From positions 2,025,501-2,089,500 of the forward strand of contig OV050031.1 of the NCBI GenBank assembly GCA_920105625.2: a DNA stretch of 64,000 nucleotides. The letters run 5' to 3'. Made by a program: the position numbers and the translations under genes. The number at the start of each line of letters is the position of its first letter. Positions within the stretch are counted from its first letter, which is position 1. Positions 36,840-47,932 of this stretch are shown here, one piece after another. The notes under the pieces are model-generated. The model was not told where the DNA came from. It worked only from the letters and a program-made list of their open reading frames with translations, and did not search any database. Origin of the DNA: Clusia tigrina (lineage: Eukaryota; Arthropoda; Insecta; Diptera; Clusiidae).

Positions 36840-38020
36840 CTAAGTTGTATCTTACACGAGTCCTGGGCTTAGTGGAGCAAAAATAGAGCCTAAGTCTTAA
36901 TAAAGCAATAACAGGAGTCGAGGAAGATGTTGTATCTAAGTAGAGTCTGAATCTGAGTCTTAGTGGAGCTATAGTAGGAATCGAAGTCGCAGTTGTATCT
37001 AATACGAATCTCAGTCTTAGTTGAGTAATAATAGGAGTCGATGAAGACGTTCTTTCTAGCACGAGTTTCAGTCTTAGTGGAGCAATAATAGGAGTCGAAG
37101 AAGACGTTCTTTCTAGCACGAGTTTCAGTCTTAGTGGCGCAATAATAGGAGTCGAAGAAGACGTTGCATTTAACAAGAGTCTGAGTCTTAGTTGAGCAAT
37201 AATAGGAGTCGAAGAAGATGTATCTAAGTAGAGTCTGAATTTAATCTTAGTGGAGCTATAATAGGAATCGAAGTCGTCATTGTATTTAACATGAGTCTGA
37301 GTCTTAGTGGAGCAATAATGGGGTTCAAACAAGACATTGCATCTTAGTAGAGTCTGAGTCTTAGTGGATCAATAATAAGAGTCGAAGAATTCGTTCTTTC
37401 TAACGCGAGTCTCAGTCTTAGTGGAGCAATAATAGCACTCGAAAAAGATGTTGTATCTAAGTAGAGTCTGAATCTGAGTCCTAGTGGAGTTATTATAGGA
37501 GTTGTATCTAACACGAATCTCAGACTTAGTACAGCAATAATAGGGTTCGAACAAGACATTGTATCTAAGTGGAGTCTCACTCTTAGTGGATCAATAATAG
37601 GAGTCGAATAAGACATTGGATTTAATACGAGTCTGAGTCTTAGTGGAGCAATAATAGCAGTCGAAGTCGACACTATATCTAACTAGAGTCTGAATCTTAG
37701 TGGATCCATAATAGGAGTCGAAGAAGGCGTTTTTTCTAACACGAGTCTGAGTCTTGGTGGAGCAAGAATAGGTGTCGAAGAAGACGATCGTTCTAACACG
37801 AGTCTCAGTCTTACTGGAGCGATAATAAGAGTCGAGGAAGATGCTGTATCTAAGTACAGTCTGAATCTGAGTCTTAGTACAGCAATAATAGGGTTCGAAC
37901 AAGACATTGTATCTAACTAGAGTCTGAGTCTTAGTGGAGCTATAATAGTAGTCGACTAAAAAGTCATATCTAACAATAGTCTGGAGTCCCAGTGGAGCAA
38001 TTGTGTTCATCACAATCGAC
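36840..38020. repeat. 57-bp minisatellite, about 20 copies
   Basis: Diverged tandem units around GTCTTAGTGGAGCAATAATA and GGAGTCGAAGAAGACGTT; the period measured between 37071 and 37128 is 57 bp, with occasional short insertions and deletions. As 57 is 19 codons, one minus-strand frame stays open for long stretches (36703-37332 and 37591-38013), producing a protein-like repeat (SSSTPIIAPLRLRLVLERT). Confidence 0.92.
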
Positions 38021-38289
38021 GTTCTTTCTAAGACAAGTCAGTGTGATATAATTTTCCAACATCTCCGCAGCCCTTACTACTAAAATATGCGACAGTGCTA
38101 ATAAATTATTTTCAACTGCACATTCTCCGTAATTATAATATTTGATAGAAAAAACCCCAACTGATTATCACAAATTTTATTTAATACTTTTCCCATTCAA
38201 CTCTTAATACTCCTAAATAAAAACTCAGATAAAATCATTTCGCTATAAATTTGTCATCAACTAATCTCCAAACTGATCAATCATATATA
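38021..38289. other. Downstream flank of EcKL-9
   Basis: Short AT-rich spacer without recognisable features. Confidence 0.4.
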
Positions 38290-39734
38290 TCAGTCCAGTG
38301 CTCCGCGATGATGCAACCACGGTAAAATTGCCTCAATGTGCTTCTTGTATCTGGCATTGGAGAACATGAGCTTTTTGAAGCTGTTGCCAGCGTCGCTGTC
38401 GCTAAGGAAGTTGTCTATGGAGGCATTTTCGTTCGGTTCCAGTAGAAGGGCCCCCATGACGCTCGTCACTGTCCAGTAGCCTAGAAAATAGACGACAATT
38501 AAATTACCAAGAAAATTTTACCTTCTTTTGTAAGTATTTACCCCAGACGCCGTATTTGTACAAATCGATGTGGATGTCCTTCAGAGTGGGGATCTTTTTG
38601 GGATATTTCAACAGGGTCAAACATTCGCTTAGGTTGTCGTGGTAGTATTTGATTAAGTAATCGAACTGTTTCAACTTCAATTCCAACTTGGGGGAGGACA
38701 GTATGAAGTACAGCAGGTCCTGGGCTGGCGTGCCATATTTCGATATTTGGTAGTCCACAAAATAGGTTTCTTTCACATTTCCCTGCTCGTCATATTGGAA
38801 CATAATATTGTTAGTCCAACAGTCGCCGTGATTCAGTACATTGAACTCCTCTGGATTCGGATTCCCCATTTTGTACAGTTCATCCACCACCTTCTTTTGC
38901 AAGTTTTCCTGGTGAAGTTGAAAGAAATTGTAAAACGAAGGAAAAGAAAGTCAATTTTATTCTGTATTTCTCCACTAAACGTCATGCATACCACACTCTT
39001 AACATAAGATTCATGTCCCTCGTAGAATTTCATGCACTTCTCGAACGCTTTCCAGGTACTCTCGTGCATTTGGTCTACAATGGGACGATGCAAATCCGTG
39101 TAGAAGCCAACAGTGAAAATGGGTGCATACACGCCTTTAGTTTGCACCCGTGTCGCTGAGGCGGCATGCCACTGAGCCAACTTCTTTAAAACGCATTTTG
39201 TGTGCTCCAAGTCGAGCCCTTCCAAGCGATTGGCATTCTTGAAGCCCCGCGGACGTAAGTCTTCGAGCAGCACAGCATCCTCGCTGATCGGCAACTTGTA
39301 GCATTGCGGACCGAATTGCACCTCCAGACCCACCTCGCGGTACATGCTCTCCAACTCCGGCACCAATTCCAGGTACATGGTGTTTTCGACCTCGAATATG
39401 TTGAATTCCTTCGACATCTCGGTCATGATGCCGCTTTGGATGGGCACTTTCATCATATATGTCAGCGATTTCGTGTCACCAGCTGCGGAATACTGAGCGT
39501 ACTTTCACCGATACTTGGTAATTAATATTACTTACACTCCAAGTCGACGTCTATTTCCACTCGCAGCATTATCGTCGCATAGTTCTCGCCCGCAGTCAGA
39601 GCAGGACGCGCTTTAAAGTTCCGTATTTGCTTGTAGCCCGCCACGTGCTCCTTCAACAGGTCGTGAAAAACCGCGCCATCTATCCACTTGGGCAACAGGG
39701 GGCCCGCTTCCGCATTTGCTGGCTCTGCCGACAT
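38290..39734 (-). CDS. EcKL-9, EcKinase/CHK-like kinase
   Basis: Four exons, 39734-39536, 39482-38992, 38908-38542 and 38480-38290 (phases 1, 0, 1), encode 415 aa. Motifs: LPKWIDGAVFHDLL, AGENYATIMLR loop, TYMMKVPIQSG, AVLLEDLRPRGFKNANRLEG, LAQWHAASATR, catalytic HGDCWTNN (HGD 257-259), VDYQISKYGTPAQDLLYF, and the tail LPWLHHRGALD. The first splice junction makes a Ser instead of the usual Asp/Gly codon. Very close to EcKL-10 (RPRGFKNANRLEGLD, PWLHxRGAL), so the two are a recent tandem pair. Confidence 0.94.
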
Positions 39735-40497
39735 ATCTGTGCCGATGTGCGCGTAGTGTGCGAATGAGCGACCTTAAACTTGAACGAACTGTTGCGCTCG
39801 ACTCTCGGCGCTGAACTAAACTGTTTGATTTGGCAACTCGTCTCTGCTGTGTTTTGTATTCTTATTTACACTTCAATTGAAATTTGTTTTGGCCTTTTGT
39901 TTGCTTTTTTTGTTGGTTTTTCGCGCTGGTCAATTATTGAACAAAACTGGAATTCTGGTTAAACTGCGCCGAGAGGGAAACTTTACACCAACTACAATTG
40001 TGAAATAGCTGCTGGCGCATGGCGTGGAGCGGCGCGGAGCTTTCTGCTGAAGCTTTTGTGAATTTACGCTCGTCATTAGTCACTTGTCGCGACCAGCGCT
40101 CGTGCAGGCGCAGTCAAGTCGTAGATTTTGAGAAAATTCCACTAATATCCCCTCCCACTCCCTGGCCTATTTCTATTCTTCCCATGGACTTTCATTTGCC
40201 GACTGACTGCTGAGTTCATTTCTCCGTCTCCGTAGTGGGACACTCAATTATCAATTAATTTCGAATAAATACACAATGAATTTATGATAAGAGTGTGGAC
40301 ATGTAAAAATAGTTTAGAGACAACACAATCAGGGGCAGAAGCCGAAACCTTCATTCATAAGAACAGGACAGATAATCACAGTTCATCCGTTGGGCATTCC
40401 TGGTTAACAACTTCCTGCACCTACAAATTTGCTATCTCGGCTAGAAATCGTAACACGCCTCACCAATTGAATCAATGCAAAGAAATCATTTTGAACT

Positions 40498-40503
40498 TTT
40501 ATT
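40498..40503 (-). terminator. poly(A) signal of EcKL-10
   Basis: AATAAA on the minus strand 14 nt after the EcKL-10 stop codon; implies a very short 3' UTR. The spacer 39735-40497 otherwise shows nothing. Confidence 0.45.
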
Positions 40504-40516
40504 ATCAAATATATTT

Positions 40517-41960
40517 TCACAGCTCGAGGGCGCCGCGGTTGTGCAGCCACGGCATTACGGCTTCGATGTGCTTCCGATATCTGGCATTTGAGTACATGAG
40601 CACTTTTAAGTCGGCCGCTTGCGTTTGGTCGTTGTCCACAAAATTGTCATAAGTAGCGATGTCGGTGGGATCCAGTAAAACCGCCGACATAACTCCCGTA
40701 GCTGTAATATAACCTGAAATAACGGAAGTATCAAAATTAGTGACTCCGTTTCTGGCTCTCCCAGACAGTGTTCCACCTACCCATTAAGCCGTATTTGTAC
40801 AAAGCGATGTGGATGTCCTTCAAAGTGGGCAGTTTTTTGGTGTACTTCAGCAGCGTCAGGTTCTCAATGAGGTTTTCGTGGTAGAATTTAATGAAGTATT
40901 CAAATTGCTTCAATTTCACTTCGTACGCGGTGGAAGAGAGAAGGAAGTAGAGCAAGTCAATGACCGGCGAGCCATACCTCGGCAGTTGGTAGTCCACGAA
41001 GTAGGTCTCTTTGATCTTGCCAAACGCGTCGTACTGGAACATCACATTGTTCGACCAGCAATCGCCGTGATTCAAAACGTTGAATTCATTTGGGTCCAGT
41101 TTTACGAGTTTGTAGAGTTCGTCCGTGAGCCTGGGCTGGATCTTTTCCTACATATCCAAGTAAGTATAATGCACAATAAACAGTCTTCGACACTCCCACA
41201 CTTACCACGAATCCTATGTAGTCTTCATGCCCTTTGTAGGTTTTCATGCACTGCAGCAGTGCCCCTCCCATAGCTTCACACATTTGCTTCATTATGGGCT
41301 TTTGTGTCTCGGTAAAGAATCCATAGGCATACACGTTCGGATATTTCCCTACGGTTTCCACGCGCTTCGCCGATGCCGCATGCCACTGGGCTAGCTTCTT
41401 TAAGACGCACTTAGTGTGGACCATGTCGAGACCCTCCAAGCGGTTTGCGTTTTTGAACCCCCGTGGTCGCAGATCCTCAAGCAGGACATAATTGGTTTCC
41501 TCAGGTAAGGGCAGTTTAAGGCATTGAGGGCCAAACTTGACCTCAACACCAGCCTCACGGTATATTTGCTCAAATTCTGGCACCACATCCGTATACATCC
41601 CCGTCTCAACGGCGAAAATGTTGTGGGTCTTCAAGAGTTCCTGGGCCATGGGTAGTTGGTGAGGTACTTTCAACACATACGGTACGGTTTTTGTTTTACC
41701 ATCTGTGAGCAAGGGATGTTAAATACAATTGGAGTCTTTGCTTATTCTAACTAACCTTCCAAATCCACCTCCAATTCCACACGCAATATAATGGTAGCAT
41801 AGTTCTCGCCCACGGTGAGAGCAGGATTTGCTTTAAAGCATTTGATCTGCTTATAGCCTGGAAACTTTTCTTTTATGATGTCTGCAAAAAGACTGGCTTC
41901 CAACCAGTTGGGAGCTTGAGATGGGGCTAATGAGTCACCGTTAACTTGGGTTGTGGCCAT
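40517..41960 (-). CDS. EcKL-10, EcKinase/CHK-like kinase
   Basis: Four exons, 41960-41756, 41702-41206, 41147-40781 and 40713-40517 (phases 1, 0, 1), encode 421 aa. Motifs: APNWLEASLFADII, VGENYATIILR, PYVLKVPHQLP with the lysine, FAVETGMYTDVVPEFEQIY helix C, YVLLEDLRPRGFKNAN, LAQWHAASAKR, catalytic HGDCWSNN (HGD 261-263), VDYQLPRYGSPVIDLLYF, LPWLHNRGALEL-type end (MPWLHNRGALEL). All splice sites are canonical. Sister gene of EcKL-9. No signal peptide or membrane segment, so cytosolic by expectation. Confidence 0.94.
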
Positions 41961-43490
41961 TTCTAGTGAACTGCTGGGTGTATTGCTTCAGACCGCTACC
42001 AAATGTCAACTGCTTCGCTTGATTTCCAGCCGCACACTGTGCGTAACATTTTCACTCACTTCACTTTCGCAGGAGTCAACATGAAGGTCGCTTTATTGCA
42101 CAGATACGGTATTCGAATATTAGCCGGAATTTATCGTTGTTTACTACTTGAGCAGATAACACAAAAATAGACTCGATTGCTGGAGCGCAGCGCATGCGAA
42201 CGGTTTCCTGCAAGCGAACTCACTGCCGGATTGGTTGACTTATGTGTGGGGGGATTTTGCATATCTAGTCGCACCTTATCTTAATGATTAATTACCTGAT
42301 TGACTGAGACGTCTTAGCACTTGCTGAACAGAGTGGCCGTATAAGGCGCGTTGGAGCCACAATTGGTACAAACCACTCAAGATTGAGTCACGCACGCAGA
42401 TTGACCAATATGGAAGCTATCAATATCTTGATCGTCATTCGATAACAATAATCTGCAGGTGTGGTTCGATTTATGACAAGGCATATTTTTATCGCTAGTT
42501 TGGGATTGAGATGTAATCACCAATATATTGCCAAGGTTGCCATGAAGAGAAGAAAGGCCAGCTGAGTCTCGTGATTGCCATTAAAGATCTGCTGAGCAAT
42601 TATAGTTGAGTGTTGGCTTCAGAACACTTTCAGTAGATGCATAAAGTCCATTGACCGTCTGGGTGCTTCATAGCTTCATTTAAGTCTTAAAGTATCTTCG
42701 ACGTGAATACTTCTCATTGGTGTACAATGTCTATAGCAGAGAACACTACTCTGGTCTAAGAACACTACTCTGGTCTAAGAACACTACTCTGGTCTATAGT
42801 CTATGATCATCATGTTAGAACACAGGAATTCCGCAGTGCGCAATTTCACGACTTGAACTCGCCCCCTTCTGTCCATGTGTGCTAAGCGTACTTATAACGA
42901 AACATGCCACTTATAACGCAGATGTGTAGAATTTCAAGCTTTCAACAATAAAATCTAGGCATCACATTCCATTAAATTTCATGAATTCATTCAACAGGTC
43001 ATTAGCCCACCACCCCTCGCCGATTATTCCCCTACAGTGACTATTCGACTGGCAAAAAGCAAGCTCCAAAATAGGTTTCGAAAATTACGCGTCTATTTAC
43101 TTTTTACTACAGTTGGTGAGGGCACACAACGAATCATTGTTTTTACTTAAACAACAATTTGCGTTTGTTAATTTGGATTATTAATTTATTCACTTGCCTG
43201 ACACTTGAATTTGTTTATGTTCGTTTTGCGTTCTTCGCATGCTGAGGCTGAGCGTGAGAGCAAAACACATTTTTGATTATTGCTTACAAAGCTTTGGTGG
43301 CTAGTTTGACAGTGAGTGCAAAAAGTTATCGTTCATCAACAGTATATAAGAATGATGTCGTATTATATTGACTACGAAATTCACTGTTCGTTCAGATCAT
43401 TACAGCCTTATAAAGAAATTTATATTAGGGACATAGCAAGGTTCATCAAAGTATCAGAATGGTTTCCTGCAACATGACGGGGGAGTCGTG
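41961..43490. other. Upstream region of EcKL-10
   Basis: AT-rich DNA with no gene recognised. It contains the small tandem/hAT-like footprint at 42737-42791. Confidence 0.4.
42737..42791. mobile_element. Possible 55-bp hAT remnant with 8-bp duplication
   Basis: Starts CAGAGAACAC and ends CACTACTCTG, flanked on both sides by GTCTATAG (42729-42736 and 42792-42799). Inside are repeats of GAACACTACTCTGGTCTAA. The ends and duplication length fit a hAT remnant, but local tandem duplication could imitate this. Confidence 0.4.
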
Positions 43491-43654
43491 CCGTTCCGTG
43501 CTGTCCTTGCGCTGACTATCACCATCCCAAGTAAGGGAACTTTTTAGTCAGTGCTTGAAAGGCGCCACACCGTGGTATCACAATGGGCCATTATGTGTGC
43601 TCAAGTGTGCTTTTGGCAAACTGGGCGGCCACTCCTACCTACCTACCTACCTAT
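43491..43654 (-). repeat. Dispersed repeat with TAGG-type tail, copy b (inverted)
   Basis: Reverse complement of the 24806-24956 repeat: CTTGCGCTGACTATCACCAT, then CACTTGAGCACACATAATGG (minus-strand sense) and a terminal run of CTAC units. High identity over about 145 bp. Confidence 0.75.
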
Positions 43655-44540
43655 AAAGAAAGTGGGCGTTGAACTATGTTAGGAGTTATGGTATCCATAT
43701 AACCTAATACTAGGCATTGCTATAGGTAAAACCGTTTTTCTTATTATAAAATTGCACATGGGATAGGTAGGATGGGTAGGCGTGGTACACCCACATTGAT
43801 CAGGAAGTTTCTTACTCTCTTTTTATACCATTGTGCATTATTTTGTTGATAAACCTTGTATAGATCCCTAGTCCTGTAAAGGATGTTTTAACTGGAGCTT
43901 AGAATTGAATACTAGATCTCTGTGAAAGCTAACCAACTGATATTTAGCATCTGGGAATATCACCCATTGGTTCTATACTCAAGCCTTCCACGAGAGATCG
44001 ATATATATTAATTGTTGATAGTTGGATACCTATTTTTCGTGCTAAATCATATTCAGCCCTGAGGCTCACATTGACCTGATTGGGTACGTAAATAAACACA
44101 ATTGTTGCATTTGAGTTATGGACATGTTTGGGCCATTCTCGAACAATCAATACTTCCACAAACGCTCAATTCTTTAAGGACGTGGGACCCTTTTGTTCCA
44201 GTAATGTTTTATGTTTAATGTTAATATCTGAACATTTTATTGAAGTAAAAATATTACCAGTGATTTGTTTAAAATTTCAAATTGTCTCCAATGATATATA
44301 TCGAAATAGGTGGCACCAATATCTGGCTGCATATTTTTTGATGACACTGTAATCCATTTTATACAATTTCCCTTATTTGGGATAAATTGTTATTAGGCTC
44401 CGCATTGTCTTCAACGCCAGTTGAGGCACGAGAATTGTGAATTGTGAGCGCGTAGGTATCATATTTTGGGTGTAGAAGGTAACCACCTGAGAGATCTCTT
44501 AGAAACCTGAAGTTTATAGCTTGATTCAAATCCTATGAAA
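43655..44540. other. Intergenic DNA, no gene seen
   Basis: AT-rich spacer between the inverted dispersed repeat and the LINE fragment. Nothing recognisable. Confidence 0.35.
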
Positions 44541-44975
44541 GTTCCGACATAGATAGATAGATAGATAGATATATTTAAGGGTGTTATACACTGCGACCTG
44601 AAAGATCTATTTATTTGAAAGATGAGGAAGTCTCATCTACAGATCTTCTGTCAGGTTAATTTCCGACAGGAATTCATATATTTTGGAGGAATCAAGTTGA
44701 GGGATCTTGCTCATATCTAAGATATATTCTCCAAAACACCTGAGTCTATTGTGTGCCAATGGTCTGCAGTCTGTGATCAGGTGCAGTGAGGTTTCGTCTC
44801 TTTCTCCACAGAATCGACAGATGGCATCTGAAGATATACCCAACTTGTTCATATGGTAGTTGAGTCTACAATGTCCGCTTAAAATGCCTGTGATGAAGGT
44901 TCCGAAATACTGGCTGACAAATTTGTGTTTTGGAAAGACGAACATATTCTTTCGCACCTGCGTCACCCTCGTCAC
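44541..44975 (-). mobile_element. 5'-truncated LINE fragment, RNase H/CCHC end with (TATC)n tail
   Basis: The minus-strand frame (44975-44637) reads GHCRLNYHMNKLGI, then CRFCGERDETSLHLITDC and AHNRLRCFGEYI. This is the post-RNase H Cys/His segment of I/R1/LOA-like ORF2, with no stop inside. After the stop comes a 3' UTR of about 80 bp and a GATA/TATC microsatellite (44550-44571), typical of a LINE 3' end produced by target-primed reverse transcription. Lies just downstream of EcKL-11. Confidence 0.82.
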
Positions 44976-45178
44976 ACTTGACTACGCTGGTAATGCTGAT
45001 GATTATAATTCTCGTAGTTGAAAGAACCTGCATGGATGTGGATCCATCCAGTGGTCAAACATTTTATACTCTTAAACTCTCCTTGGAATAATGTAGCCTT
45101 CTTTGTCTCTCGTCTACTGAAAAGCTGATCACACTGAACTGCAATCATGTGCGTGAATTTAATATACAATAAAATTTT

Positions 45179-45184
45179 TTTATT
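45179..45184 (-). terminator. poly(A) signal of EcKL-11
   Basis: AATAAA on the minus strand 38 nt after the EcKL-11 stop, in an AT-rich stretch. Confidence 0.5.
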
Positions 45185-45221
45185 CAAATAAAATTTCCTC
45201 CAACACGGTTCAACTTTTGCT

Positions 45222-46665
45222 TTAAGTACACTGTAAATAATTGTGCTCAATTAGCCAAGGTAGAATCTGTTCGATTTGCTTCACATATGCGGGATTGCTG
45301 AACATGCGCTTCCTGAATGCCACACCCTCGTCGCTGTTGCTCATGAACGATTCTATATTCGCAGTTTCGCTGGATTCATAGAGGGCCACTGCGAGCAGGC
45401 GCTGAACACACACGAAACCTTCGAAGCAAAAATGGAGAACAAATTAGTAATTACCCCAGGTAAATCACACGCGGTATCATACTCCACAACCCGTCTCGCT
45501 TCAGGGTCTGCTGTAAATCACTTAGTTGCGGCAGCGGGCGCTGATAATTTAATAATTGCAGATTTAGCACCAATTTCGCGTGATAAAAAGCGATGAAATC
45601 ATCAAATTTGCCAAGTTTCAATGCCATTTTGGGGGACGTCATCAGCAGGCAGTGCAAATCTTGCGCGGGCGTGCCATACTTGGGCAGCTGGAAGTCCACG
45701 AACAAGACGTCCTTGATGCTAGCCTCGTCACCGGTCTGATATTGAAACATGAAGTTATTCAACCAGCAATCGCCGTGATTGAGCACATTGAAGCCGCTCT
45801 CCTCCACTTGCCCGAATTGGAAATACAACTCCGTCAGCCTTTGCATGTAGTTGCGCTGCCACATGAAATTAAAGGCGACTATATAAAGAGGATACACTGT
45901 CTAAGAGTACATTAGTACTTCTACGCTTGGCTTACAATTAACACTTTTTGCTCATGTTGCAGCTTAGATTTCTCCAAACATTCCAGAAATGGCACACTGA
46001 AGGCTGCATTCATGTCATCGATCATTTGCCGCTGTTCCTCCGCAAAGTAGCTCTGCGTGTATGCAGGTGGATAAGCGCCATGAGCTTCCACTCGTTTGGC
46101 CGATGCTGCATGCCATTGTGCCAACTTTTCCAGCACACACTTCATGTGTGTCTCATCGAGTCCCACCAAGCGATTGCCATTGCTGAAGCCTCGGCACTGC
46201 AAATCTTCCATTAATATGTAGTCGCTCACCGGCGCCCTGGGGAACCGGAAGTGCTGCGGTTTGAACTGTACGCGGTGTCCAGCATCTGCGTGTAGCTTTT
46301 CCAATTCGGGTATTATGTTGGCGTGCATGTCTGCCTCCGCCACGAACAGTGCGTGGAACTCATGCTCCGCACTGCTGGCACCTGCCAGCGGTATCTTCAG
46401 TATGAACTTGACACACTTCTCGCTGCCATCTGTAATTAATGCATACAAATGAGCACAAATTGTTCGCAGCTCTGAGCAATATCGAAGTGCATTCTTTACC
46501 CTGTAGTCGCACATCGATCTTTACCCTGAGCACGGTCGTTAGGTAGTTTTCGCCGTGGGTTAAGGCCGGATCAGCGTTAAAATCTATAATTTCTCTAAAA
46601 TCGTCCTCAATTTGTAGCAAAAGATCTTTGAATAGTTCTCCATTTACCCAATCGGTGGCTGACAT
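45222..46665 (-). CDS. EcKL-11, EcKinase/CHK-like kinase
   Basis: Four exons, 46665-46500, 46429-45936, 45855-45483 and 45418-45222 (phases 1, 0, 1), encode 409 aa. The N-terminus is the shortest of the group (MSATDWVNGELFKDLL). Motifs: HGENYLTTVLR, CVKFILKIPLA, YILMEDLQCRGFSNGNRLVG, LAQWHAASAKR, catalytic HGDCWLNN (HGD 247-249), VDFQLPKYGTPAQDLHCL, and the tail LPWLIEHNYLQCT in which the family's RRGLLD is replaced. I chose the exon 3 acceptor GTGGCAG at 45856 because it aligns residue for residue with EcKL-9 (ENLQKKVVDEL against RNYMQRLTEL). Confidence 0.92.
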
Positions 46666-47280
46666 TTGTTTTATTGTTCGTATTCTTTATGTAAACAAAT
46701 TTTTATTTAATTGTCTTATCAAGTGCGATCTGAGCACTGAACTGAGCACTGCACTGAGTACTGAACCATTTGCTGAAACTGCAGTCTTGAAACTGTGGAC
46801 TGTGCAATGGATCATTGAGTACGGCCGTAAATGTCACTCCGCCAGTGCATTGTTGCACTTCCAAACCACTCACCCATAAATTGCTCTGTCGAACAGGTAT
46901 TCGCGGTTCTCTCAAGTTGCATGCGAAACTCGCTTTCGCTGGATGCGCCAACTGCATAATCTGGCAGTTGCACTCGTATTGCGATTATGCACAAACCCAC
47001 TGCGCTCGTTCGGAGCGCTCGACACGTAATCTGAGTAATTGTTACATCGCTGAGATTTGTTTATAATGTTTATGTAATTAGAAATAAATTAAAGAGACTA
47101 TTTATAAGCAAACGCACCAACTCAACCTTCACGCATCAACACAACCTTCGCTGTTAGCAATCGCTAAAATATGAATTTGAATGGAATCCTTCTAATAGTC
47201 AGACAACCATGAACGGAGGCCACAATGGGGGCCAATTACACAGGATTTTTTTTAAATTTTAGTGTATATTAAATTTGGGC
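46666..47280. other. Upstream flank of EcKL-11
   Basis: Contains repeated CACTGA(A)CTGAG motifs near 46733-46770 (short imperfect repeats) and nothing else recognised. Confidence 0.35.
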
Positions 47281-47640
47281 ACATTATTATTATTATTATT
47301 GTGTGTAGGGGATTTAAGCACCGCGACCTTTCGATCTATTGTGCCCCCCCCATCAGAGGTTCAAAGTACATCTTTGAGTCCTATCCTCTGGATAAATGTG
47401 ATGACAAGTTTTGGCTCCAGAGGTTTCACATCACTGGCAGAGCCCTGGAAAACTCCCAAGTATTTCCTGCGGGTGTGCATGAGAGCCGGACATTCTATCA
47501 ACACATGCAACGATATCTCCTCTTCCTCCATACAGAATCTGCAGGAGCCTTCCGAGGTGACCCCCATTCTCACCATATGTGATTTTAGTTTACAGTGTCC
47601 TGTGAGTAGGCCTGTCATCATCCTAGCATTATTTTTAGAG
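47281..47640 (-). mobile_element. Second 5'-truncated LINE fragment with (TAA)n tail
   Basis: Minus-strand frame 47621-47361 reads GLLTGHCKLKSHMVRMGV, then CRFCMEEEEISLHVLIEC, the same post-RNase H segment as at 44637-44975 but from a different element. The 3' side ends in (ATA/TAA)n at 47283-47300, the tail type seen in I-like LINEs. Confidence 0.82.
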
Positions 47641-47864
47641 AGATTGATGAGTGATTCATTACATTATCATGAAATCACCATGATCTGAATAAACGCAAGA
47701 TTCAAACAAATTGTGTCCAGATCATTCGATGAGCGTTTCTCTTATATGCCATTTTGTCCTGCCTAATGCTATTTGTACTTAGTATTTGGTCGTTAGTCCT
47801 GTAGTCTAATTATATCATACCTTGAGACATAAACGATGTTGTTATCGCTAATTTACATAGACTC

Positions 47865-47932
47865 TACTCTCTACTATATACTCTATAGTATAGAGTATAT
47901 ATAGTAGAGAGTAGAGTCTATAGTATAGACGA
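47865..47932. repeat. Near-perfect 68-bp palindrome
   Basis: TAGACTCTACTCTCTACTAT and following bases to ACTCTATAG are mirrored by an inverted arm of 30-32 nt with a 2-nt difference and no real spacer. It could extrude as a cruciform or give a long hairpin RNA. Confidence 0.9.
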
